This document shows, piece by piece, positions 53,686 to 60,465 of a stretch of 64,000 bases of DNA (positions within the stretch are counted from its first letter, which is position 1; every line of letters starts with the position of its first letter). This stretch comes from Tectiglobus sp965223355. Its GTDB lineage: Bacteria; Pseudomonadota; Alphaproteobacteria; Rhizobiales; Hyphomicrobiaceae. The position numbers were made by a program, and so were the translations under genes. The notes below the pieces were generated by a model that saw only the letters and a program-made list of their open reading frames with translations, was not told the DNA's origin and ran no database searches. The stretch is taken from positions 2,728,001 to 2,792,000 of the forward strand of contig CBDCWE010000003.1 of NCBI GenBank assembly GCA_965223355.1, in the 5' to 3' direction.

Positions 53686-54582
53686 TTAGAGAATAAGCAT
53701 GTCGTGTTGCGGTTGGTCCGGAGCAAAGCCGTCAATTGATTGCAGCGCCGGCCGGTCTTGGTTCAAGAGCGCGCAACATTGATACGCCGACAATAGCGAT
53801 TTGCGAAGCCGGGCGGGAAATTCGAACCTGCCGTCGGCGATCGGGCGGCAGGTTACTTCCATTAGCACGGGCGGCGCCCGTTCGGCGATATTGGCCATGC
53901 CGTCCACGACCGCCTGCTCGTGGCCTTCGACATCGATTTTGACCAGGCTGATCCGCGCCGGCGTCCAACCGGCTTCGCGAACCAGGTTGTCGAGTGTGTC
54001 GGCGCGGACAGATTGTTGATCTGCTTGCGATTTCGAGAAGCCTGTTTTCACCGAATGGGCGCCGAAGTTCTTTGCGTCCCGGTACATCATCATGGTGCGG
54101 GCCGCGTCACTGGCGGCAGCCGCGACCACCGTGACGCGATCCGAATAGCCGTTCAGCTCAATGTTTCGCTCGAGAAGCGATCGATTGTAGGGATCGGGTT
54201 CGATCGCCAACACGTGGGCGAACCTGCCGCTGAGAAGAGCATAGATCGTCACTGCACCGATGTTGGCGCCGACGTCGATGAACAAACCGTTCGGGTGAAT
54301 GCGTTGTTTGGACTGGGCCAAGGCCAGCGCGCGCTCGAACGGCGCGCGCTGCCACGGCCGACCGCTGAGGATGGTGAAACCGATCTTATCATCGCGCGGG
54401 TCGACAAAGATTTCGTGATCATCAAACGGAACCCAAGCCAGGGTGCCGGGTGCGAAATACTTGGTGAACGCGGCGTGCAGGACGGCGCGGCGGACGCGCT
54501 GGTCCTGCAAAGCCCGCAGCGCCGATCTTCGCCGCCGGACGGCCAATAGAGAGTTGTTGTTGGCGCGAGGACCCTTCGACAT
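53686..54582 (-). CDS. FkbM-family SAM-dependent methyltransferase
   Basis: The 298-residue protein has the FkbM Rossmann core: FIDVGANIGAVTIYALLSG (SAM motif I, about 100-118), AIEPDPYNRSLLERNIELNG (motif II region), and LVKIDVEGHEQAVVDGM (about 212-228) with the typical IDVEGHE. These enzymes O-methylate sugars or other small molecules, often on surface glycans. It is probably co-transcribed with the TrmJ-like gene eight bases downstream. The natural acceptor is unknown. Confidence 0.87.
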   Translation of the reverse strand: MSKGPRANNNSLLAVRRRRSALRALQDQRVRRAVLHAAFTKYFAPGTLAWVPFDDHEIFVDPRDDKIGFTILSGRPWQRAPFERALALAQSKQRIHPNGLFIDVGANIGAVTIYALLSGRFAHVLAIEPDPYNRSLLERNIELNGYSDRVTVVAAAASDAARTMMMYRDAKNFGAHSVKTGFSKSQADQQSVRADTLDNLVREAGWTPARISLVKIDVEGHEQAVVDGMANIAERAPPVLMEVTCRPIADGRFEFPARLRKSLLSAYQCCALLNQDRPALQSIDGFAPDQPQHDMLIL

Positions 54583-54692
54583 CCCGGTTTCATGCCTTCT
54601 TGCACTCGACGTCGCGAGACGTGCGCGGTATCAGCGTTGGTGGCCGGACAAATTGCAGCGCGCCGGAGACCATAGTGGCGCATCCCGACGCG

Positions 54693-54818
54693 GTCAGCCC
54701 GGCGTTGTCAGCCCGACGCTGCCAGCCCGACGCTGCCAGCCCGACGCTGCCAGCCCGACGCTGCCAGCCCGGCGTTGTCAGCCCGACGCGGTCAGCCCGA
54801 CGCTGTCAGGATGACGCC
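54693..54818. repeat. 14-bp tandem repeat array upstream of icd
   Basis: Eight near-identical 14-base units (consensus GTCAGCCCGACGCT, with G/A, C/T and GGCGTT variants) plus a degenerate ninth lie directly before icd. The array ends 13 bases before ATG 54832. It is not a multiple of three and lies between the divergent fkbM and icd genes, so it is probably a length-variable promoter or leader repeat. Confidence 0.92.
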
Positions 54819-54840
54819 CAGCAGGATGGATATGGGAAAA

Positions 54841-56052
54841 ATGACGAAAATCAAGGTTGCCGGACCAGTGGTGGAACTCGACGGCGACGAGATGACACGG
54901 ATTATGTGGCAGTTCATCAAGGACAAGCTCATTCATCCTTATCTGGACGTTGATCTGATTTATTTCGATCTCGGTATCGAGGAGCGCGACCGCACCGACG
55001 ACCAGGTCACGCTCGCAGCGGCGGAGGCGATCAAGCAGCACGGCGTCGGCGTCAAATGCGCGACGATTACTCCGGATGAGCAGCGGGTCGAGGAATTCAA
55101 CCTCAAGCAAATGTGGCCTTCACCCAACGGCACGATCCGGAATGTCATCGGCGGCGTGATCTTCCGAGAGCCGATCATCTGCCGCAACGTGCCACGGTTG
55201 GTGCCCGGCTGGACACAGCCGATCGTGATAGGCCGCCATGCCTTTGGTGATCAGTATCGTGCGACGGACTTCAAGTTTCCCGGCGCCGGTAAGCTGACGT
55301 TGAGGTTTGAGGGCGAGGACGGAGAAGTGATCGAACGCGCGGTCTTCGATGCTCCGGCCGGCGGTGTTGTCATGGCGATGTACAACCTCGATGACTCGAT
55401 TCGGGACTTTGCGCGCGCATCGATGAACTACGGACTGGCGCGCAAATATTCGGTTTACCTGTCGACCAAGAATACGATCCTGAAGCATTACGATGGCCGT
55501 TTCAAAGAACTCTTCGAGGAGGTTTTCGACACCGAATTCAAGGACCAGTTCAAAGCCGCCGGGATCGAGTTCCAGCATCGCCTGATCGACGATATGGTTG
55601 CCTGTTCGCTGAAGTGGAGCGGCGGCTATGTCTGGGCCTGCAAGAACTACGACGGCGATGTGCAGTCCGATACCGTCGCCCAGGGGTTCGGTTCGCTTGG
55701 TTTGATGACGTCGGTGCTGATGACGCCCGACGGCCGGACCGTCGAGGCGGAAGCCGCACACGGCACCGTAACCCGGCACTACCGATCGCATCAGGACGGT
55801 AAGGAAACGTCGACCAATTCAATCGCGTCGATCTTTGCATGGTCGCGGGCACTGGCCCATCGCGCCAAACTCGACGACAACGCGGACCTGGCGAAGTTCG
55901 CCCAAACCTTGGAGACGGTATGCATTGCAACCGTCGAATCCGGTGCCATGACCAAAGACCTGGCTCTCCTGATCGGCCCCGATCAAGGTTGGCTGACGAC
56001 CATGGGCTTCCTCGACAAGATCAACGAAAATCTCGAGGCGGCGATGGCTTAG
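54841..56052 (+). CDS. icd: NADP-dependent isocitrate dehydrogenase
   Basis: Icd oxidatively decarboxylates isocitrate to 2-oxoglutarate. The 403-residue protein is of the eukaryote-like homodimeric NADP type: VAGPVVELDGDEMTRIMW at the N-terminus, WPSPNGTIRNVIGGVIFREP, and the isocitrate dehydrogenase signature NYDGDVQSDTVAQGFGSLGL (about 273-292). EAAHGTVTRHYR provides the NADP site. ATG 54841 matches homologs (MTKIKVAGP); ATG 54832 (MGKMTKI) is nearly as good. The TAG stop is the first triplet of a decayed P-family palindrome. Confidence 0.96.
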   Translation: MTKIKVAGPVVELDGDEMTRIMWQFIKDKLIHPYLDVDLIYFDLGIEERDRTDDQVTLAAAEAIKQHGVGVKCATITPDEQRVEEFNLKQMWPSPNGTIRNVIGGVIFREPIICRNVPRLVPGWTQPIVIGRHAFGDQYRATDFKFPGAGKLTLRFEGEDGEVIERAVFDAPAGGVVMAMYNLDDSIRDFARASMNYGLARKYSVYLSTKNTILKHYDGRFKELFEEVFDTEFKDQFKAAGIEFQHRLIDDMVACSLKWSGGYVWACKNYDGDVQSDTVAQGFGSLGLMTSVLMTPDGRTVEAEAAHGTVTRHYRSHQDGKETSTNSIASIFAWSRALAHRAKLDDNADLAKFAQTLETVCIATVESGAMTKDLALLIGPDQGWLTTMGFLDKINENLEAAMA

Positions 56053-56130
56053 AGCAACCTGCCTTTATTCGGAATCGGAACGATCCCGAATTAAAGGCAC
56101 AAAGATGATCTAGTGATACAGACCACTAGC
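56050..56130. repeat. Decayed P4 palindrome fused to R3 repeat; supplies the icd stop codon
   Basis: TAGAGCAACCTGCCTTTATT starts the palindrome; the right arm is broken (CGAATTAAAGGCAC) and runs into AAAGATGATCTAG. A TGATACAGACCACTAG copy follows. The first TAG is the stop codon of icd. The last CTA, read on the minus strand, is the TAG stop of the transposase fragment. Confidence 0.8.
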
Positions 56131-56360
56131 TGTGAAGTCGCAATAGGTTATTGCCGGTTATGCCAAGTCGGCCGATTGGTGGTTTGTTGCCTAAGCTCAC
56201 ATGGGGACGATGCCAATTATAGCAGTTCAGAGATTTTGGCAGATCACCTTTTGGCGCATCGGATAACCGGTATTCCATAGCGTCAGTCCATGCTCGGATG
56301 ATGGTTTGAACGAAGCACTCGGCCTTGCCGTTTGTTTGCGGGTTGGTATCACCTGTAACC
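56126..56360 (-). pseudogene. C-terminal fragment of an IS481-type transposase
   Basis: The minus strand encodes NPQTNGKAECFVQT, a YNWHRPHVSLGNKPPIGRLG motif and an end NNLLRLHS. This is clearly homologous to the C-terminus of the transposase at 583-1539 (TPQTNGKAERF, YNWHRPHASL, NNLLKLHS). Everything upstream of the TNGKAE catalytic Glu region is missing at about 56360, where another element's end sequence starts. Confidence 0.85.
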
Positions 56361-56392
56361 CATGGGATCCGGGGGTCCGGGTCGGACACAAG

Positions 56393-57687
56393 TGCCCGAC
56401 CCGAGACATAGGTGACACTTCGTACCGGACACATAGGTAACACTTTCCGCATTTTGCGGGAGGTGTTGATGCCGTGGAAAGAGAGTTCGGTGATGGACGA
56501 ACGTGTCCGCTTCGTTGCCCGCATCCTCGAAGGCGAGGCAATGTCAGACGTCTGCCGCGAGTTCGCGATCTCCCGCAAAACCGGCTACAAGATCTTCAAC
56601 CGCTACAAGGAGCACGGCGTTGAAGCGCTGACCGACCGCTCGCGCCGGCCGTGGCGCTACGCCAACCAGCTGCCGGCCCAGGTCGAGGCCTTGATCGTGC
56701 GCATCAAGCGCGAGAAGCCCAACTGGGGCGCACGCAAGATCCGCGAACTGCTCGTCCGGCGGCTCGCCGGCGACATCCGCGTGCCCGCCAAATCCACCGT
56801 CCACGCCGTCCTCGACCGCTACGGCCTGGTCAAACGCGCCAAAACCCGCCGCGGCAAGGCCAAGGGCACCGCGCTCACCGAGGTCGCCCAGCCCAATCAG
56901 TTGTGGTGCGCCGACTTCAAGGGCGAGTTCAAGCTCGCCAACCGCAACTACTGTTACCCCCTCACCGTCACCGACCAGGCCTCGCGCTTCATCCTGATGT
57001 GCGAAGCCTTGCAATCGACCAAAGAGGCCGGCGCCTTCGACGCCTTCGTGCGCCTGTTCCAGGAGCGCGGCCTGCCGGATGCTATCCGCACCGACAACGG
57101 CCTCCCCTTCGCCAGCCCGAACGGGCTCTACAATCTCTCCAGGCTATCGGTGTGGTGGCTGCGTCTCGGCATCGCGATCGAGCGCATCAAACCCGGCAAC
57201 CCGCACCAGAACGGCCGCCATGAGCGCATGCATCTGACCTTGAAGAAGGAGGCATGCCGCCCCGCTGCCGCAAACAGTCTTCAGCAGCAGGCCCGCTTCG
57301 ATGAATTTATGAGCGAGTTCAATGACGAACGCCCTCACGAAGCACTCGACATGAAAATACCTGCAGACGTCTATCGCGCAGCGCCGCGACCCTACCAGGG
57401 CCTGCCGGAGATCGACTATCCGCTGCACGATCACGACGTGCTCGTGACGTCATGCGGACGCATCTGCATGCACCGCAAGAAGATCAACATCTCAACCGTC
57501 ATGGCCGGACAGAGGCTTGGAATAAAGGAAGTCGACGACGGCATCTGGCTCGTAAGCTTCATGGCCTACGATCTCGGATACATAGACTTAGAACAGAAAA
57601 CCTTGCAAACTATCGATACCCCGTTCGGCTCGAGGGTGTCACCCATGTCTTAGGAACGATCTGTTACCTATGTCTCCGGGTCGGACA
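56393..57687 (+). mobile_element. Complete IS481-family insertion sequence
   Basis: The left end TGCCCGACCCGAGACATAGG and the right end (minus strand) TGTCCGACCCGGAGACATAG are inverted repeats. Each end contains a second internal GACATAGGTRACAC-like copy about 30 bases further in. AAGTG or a close form lies outside both ends. The element ends about ten bases from the tRNA-Ser 3' end. Just left of it, 56375-56388 repeats the right-end sequence, suggesting an earlier adjacent copy. Confidence 0.82.
56469..57653 (+). CDS. IS481-family transposase
   Basis: The 394-residue DDE transposase has an N-terminal helix-turn-helix (SDVCREFAISRKTGYKIFNR, about 26-45, then DRSRRPWRYANQ), and the integrase core with D149 (WCADFKGEF), D209 (IRTDNGLPF) and E252 (QNGRHERMH). 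A C-terminal extension with LVTSCGRICMHRKKI is typical of this subgroup. GGGAGGTG precedes ATG 56469. It differs clearly from the transposase at 583. The frame is intact, so the element may be active. Confidence 0.93.
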   Translation: MPWKESSVMDERVRFVARILEGEAMSDVCREFAISRKTGYKIFNRYKEHGVEALTDRSRRPWRYANQLPAQVEALIVRIKREKPNWGARKIRELLVRRLAGDIRVPAKSTVHAVLDRYGLVKRAKTRRGKAKGTALTEVAQPNQLWCADFKGEFKLANRNYCYPLTVTDQASRFILMCEALQSTKEAGAFDAFVRLFQERGLPDAIRTDNGLPFASPNGLYNLSRLSVWWLRLGIAIERIKPGNPHQNGRHERMHLTLKKEACRPAAANSLQQQARFDEFMSEFNDERPHEALDMKIPADVYRAAPRPYQGLPEIDYPLHDHDVLVTSCGRICMHRKKINISTVMAGQRLGIKEVDDGIWLVSFMAYDLGYIDLEQKTLQTIDTPFGSRVSPMS

Positions 57688-57697
57688 AAGTGTGCAG

Positions 57698-57787
57698 TGG
57701 CGGAGAGGGGGGGATTCGAACCCCCGATACGGTTGCCCGTATGCCGCATTTCGAGTGCGGTGGTTTCAACCACTCACCCACCTCTCC
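57698..57787 (-). tRNA. serT: tRNA-Ser (anticodon CGA)
   Basis: On the minus strand the acceptor stem GGAGAGG pairs with CCTCTCC. The anticodon stem-loop CCGCA-CTCGAAA-TGCGG carries CGA, and a long variable arm is present. The T arm is GGGGG-TTCGAAT-CCCCC. CCA is encoded. The size of about 90 with the variable arm is normal for serine tRNA. The symbol is tentative. The 3' end faces the IS481 element. Confidence 0.95.
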
Positions 57788-58114
57788 GGTCCCTGTGCTG
57801 CATCGAATGATGTCGGACTATCGAGCACCGGTCCGTCCCGGACGCACCGTCCCGGACGTGCCATTGACGGTCGAAACCCGTGACAGCCGGCGACGGCATT
57901 TACGCCATGCCGCTTCGAATGGGGCCGCCGCCGCCGAGCCCGGAGATTTAGCCGGACTATCGGCCCGACGCAAGTGCGGCGCGAGCGCCTGTGCTCGTCA
58001 ATTGCGCTGCGGTTCGCGTCCAAGTTGTATGCGTCAAGTTCTGCAAAATCGGTCTGACTGATCCGGCGCAGTTGTTTTCCTTCAGATCCAATTCTTTTGT
58101 TCAGCCCCAGTATT

Positions 58115-58251
58115 TAGATCATCGTGCTTTAAGTTGGAACCGCTATTGCGGTTCCAACTTAAAGCACAAAGATGATCGCCACTTTAGAGGCGAGCAACTT
58201 TCTGCCTTTATTCGGGATCGTTCCGATTCCGAATAAAGGCAGGTTGCTCTA
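58115..58251 (+). repeat. Composite two-hairpin repeat (Q2 plus P5), complete copy
   Basis: The Q2 half has arms GCTTTAAGTTGGAACCGC..GCGGTTCCAACTTAAAGC flanked by GATCATC/GATGATC. A linker CGCCACTTTAGAGGCGAGCAAC follows in two parts. The P5 half is TTTATTCGGGATCG..TTCCGAATAAA with a GGCAGGTTGCTCTA end. It is the same composite as 24185-24317 in the other orientation. Confidence 0.9.
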
Positions 58252-58310
58252 GGCCCCAGCGGAGCCATTCTTCCGTCCCGGCTGTCGCTTGTGCCCGCCG
58301 GTGTACCGAG

Positions 58311-58365
58311 TGGCGCTCAAAAGCGCTCCGGTGAAGTGCCTCAATTCATAGCTGGGGCGGTATTA
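58311..58365 (-). repeat. TRATACC repeat (S family), copy S3
   Basis: On the minus strand: AATACCGCCCCAGCTATG, AATTGAGGCACTTCACCGG, AGCGCTTTTGAGCGCC. It is the best-preserved full S copy and shows that the right end is itself a small hairpin (GGCGCTC..GAGCGCC). Confidence 0.82.
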
Positions 58366-58477
58366 AGCTAAGCGTCGCGCCTTAAGATTTGATCTTCCCT
58401 CAGTCGTCAACGTGAAGCGAGACACCGGAGCGCAGCCGAGGGACCTTGTCACGCGGGACTGGTCATCGTTGCCGTGG

Positions 58478-60256
58478 TCATTGCGGCAAGCTGGGTGAGA
58501 TCAGGCCTGCTTCGCACGCTTTGATCTGCAGGGCGAGATACTTCGAATTGATCCGGCATTGGGCGAGACTGCCGGCGATGAACCACAGCCCCGGCTGACC
58601 GGTCCGGCAATACATGGCGCGCAATTCCGCGCCGTCGCCAAAGCCCCAGATCGGCCCGACCCGGCCGGCGACATCCGCCCCGTATAGCTTCTCGACGAGA
58701 TATTCCTGCGGCATGTAACCGGTCGCGAGCACGACCAGGTCGGCCGGCAGCTGCTCGCCGCCCTTAAGGCTGGCGCCGGTGCTGGTGAAACTTTCGATGT
58801 CATCGTACTGGATGAGGCGAACGGTGCCGTCGATCAGCATGTCCGAGCAGCCGACGTTGAAATAATAGCCGCCGCCGCGCGTGAGATACTTGAACTGCCA
58901 ACCGGTTTCGTTTTCGCCGAAATCGAGCTTGAAGCCGATCCGCTGAAGGCCTTCGAGAACGTCCTTGTCGAGTTCCGCCGACTGGCGCGTGTAGGCGACG
59001 TGGGCCTCGCGGACCAGGGGCGTTGGCAATGAGAGCACGATGAAGTCGCAGGTCTCATAGCCAATTCCTTCGTTGTAGAGCGCGTAGGGCAGTTGCGCGC
59101 TCGGTTCGATGTTGACGACCAGTGTCGGGCTGCGCTGCACCATCGTGACGCTGGCGCCGCTTGATGCCAGATCCTGTGCGATGTCATGACCGCTGTTGCC
59201 CGTGCCGATGACGATGGCGTTGTTGCCGGTCCAGTCTTCGCCATCCTCATAGGCGCTGGAATGGACGACATTGCCGGTGAAGTTTTCCAGCGTCGGGATG
59301 TTCGGCCGGTTGGCGATGCCGCTGACGCCGGTTGCCATCACGACATGGCGCGGCGTCATGTTGCGTTCGCTGCCGTCGGCGAGACGCAGGCGAATGTTCC
59401 AGTGCTGTTTGGCGTTATCGTAACGGCCGCCGAGGAACTCCGTTGCGGTCCAATAATTCAACTCCAGCGCCTCGACATAGGCTTCGAACCAATTGGCGAG
59501 CTTGTCCTTCGGAATGTAGGTCGGCCAGCTTGGCGGAAACGGCATGTAGGGCATGTGATTGACCTGCACCTGGTTGTGCAGCGTGAGCGCGTGATAGCGC
59601 TGGCGCCAGTTGTCGCCAATGCGCTGGCCGCGATCGACGATCAGCGTGTCGACACCGAGCTGGGTTAGCCGGGCAGCGGTCGCAAGTCCGGCCTGACCAC
59701 CACCGACAACGACGACGGCCGGGTCGCGATCGGCGTAAGCCGACGCCGCGTTGCGTTGATCGAGCCAGTTGGGGCCGCGAAAATCGCGCGAGTGGGATTG
59801 ACCGGTCGGGCGACGGCTGCCGGTGCGCTCCTCAAAGCCTTTGAGTTCCTCCAGTGCCGTCAGCAACGTCCACGCCTTGTATTGATCGCTGTCGGCGGCG
59901 TCTGCTGCGAGCCTGACAAGTCCGCGGCCCCGGCCATGTTTCGTCTCAAACGTGAAGAAGGCCTCGATGACGTCGCGTCCGATACGGGTCACAAGGCCTG
60001 GTGGACATGCGCTGTCGTCGATCCTGAAGTTGGTTGCGGCCTGCGTTTGCAGGGCCGACACGAGTGCCGGGGCAATCTCAGCGCGTTCCGCCCGTGTCTC
60101 GATATGCCAGGTCAGCGCAACGACATCGCGCCAATAGCTCGGCGCCAGCAACAGCGCCGCGATGTCGTGTTCTGCGCCGGCGTCTGCGGCGGCCGCGAAC
60201 TTGGCCAGCCATTGCGCCGCGATGACGCCGTGTTGCGGGTCGGTCGTGTCGAGCAT
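58478..60256 (-). CDS. SnoaL-like domain fused to flavin-containing monooxygenase
   Basis: The 592-residue protein begins with a roughly 150-residue NTF2/SnoaL-like region (ending around EELKGFEERTGS). An FMO-type oxidoreductase follows, with FAD motif VVVVGGGQAGLATAARL (about 182), a second Rossmann motif AIVIGTGNSGHDIAQDL for NADPH, and the C-terminal ATGYMPQEYL motif of the Baeyer-Villiger/FMO group. It probably oxygenates a small organic substrate. An aldehyde dehydrogenase gene 210 bases upstream on the same strand suggests alcohol, ketone or aldehyde degradation. The substrate is unknown. Confidence 0.87.
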   Translation of the reverse strand: MLDTTDPQHGVIAAQWLAKFAAAADAGAEHDIAALLLAPSYWRDVVALTWHIETRAERAEIAPALVSALQTQAATNFRIDDSACPPGLVTRIGRDVIEAFFTFETKHGRGRGLVRLAADAADSDQYKAWTLLTALEELKGFEERTGSRRPTGQSHSRDFRGPNWLDQRNAASAYADRDPAVVVVGGGQAGLATAARLTQLGVDTLIVDRGQRIGDNWRQRYHALTLHNQVQVNHMPYMPFPPSWPTYIPKDKLANWFEAYVEALELNYWTATEFLGGRYDNAKQHWNIRLRLADGSERNMTPRHVVMATGVSGIANRPNIPTLENFTGNVVHSSAYEDGEDWTGNNAIVIGTGNSGHDIAQDLASSGASVTMVQRSPTLVVNIEPSAQLPYALYNEGIGYETCDFIVLSLPTPLVREAHVAYTRQSAELDKDVLEGLQRIGFKLDFGENETGWQFKYLTRGGGYYFNVGCSDMLIDGTVRLIQYDDIESFTSTGASLKGGEQLPADLVVLATGYMPQEYLVEKLYGADVAGRVGPIWGFGDGAELRAMYCRTGQPGLWFIAGSLAQCRINSKYLALQIKACEAGLISPSLPQ

Positions 60257-60360
60257 GATGCGGGTCCTTCTACGTGGCGCGTGTCGGACGGCCTACCAAA
60301 ACCTTTGACGCCAACCAAGCGCCTGACTTCGTTGGGCGGCCGGTATCACAATCGGAATGT

Positions 60361-60400
60361 CAGGTGACCGTGATCACCCGCGATCACCTGTGATCACAAG
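60361..60400. promoter_or_regulatory. Phased 10-bp direct repeats upstream of the FMO gene
   Basis: TGATCACCCG, CGATCACCTG and TGATCACAAG follow one another exactly, preceded by a weaker CAGGTGACCG. Repeats of GATCAC every ten bases put the same face of the helix forward, typical of a multi-site operator. They lie about 105-145 bases upstream of the FMO start and just after the aldehyde dehydrogenase stop. Confidence 0.6.
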
Positions 60401-60465
60401 TCCGCTCGGTCGGAAAGCAGCGCCACGCGGCCGCCCCTGCGCGCGGCATAACTTCGCGCATCGGA

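Larger units (their letters stand above)
57788..58477. other. Repeat-rich gap between tRNA-Ser and the FMO gene
   Basis: About 690 bases without a convincing gene. The first 320 bases show only short open frames of no recognisable family. From 58115 it holds the composite Q2-P5 repeat, then repeat S3, then about 110 bases leading to the FMO stop. Confidence 0.6.

Noticed and set aside
54693..54818. Possible CRISPR array
   Set aside because: The 14-bp units are directly adjacent with no spacers and no cas genes are present, so it is a simple tandem repeat.
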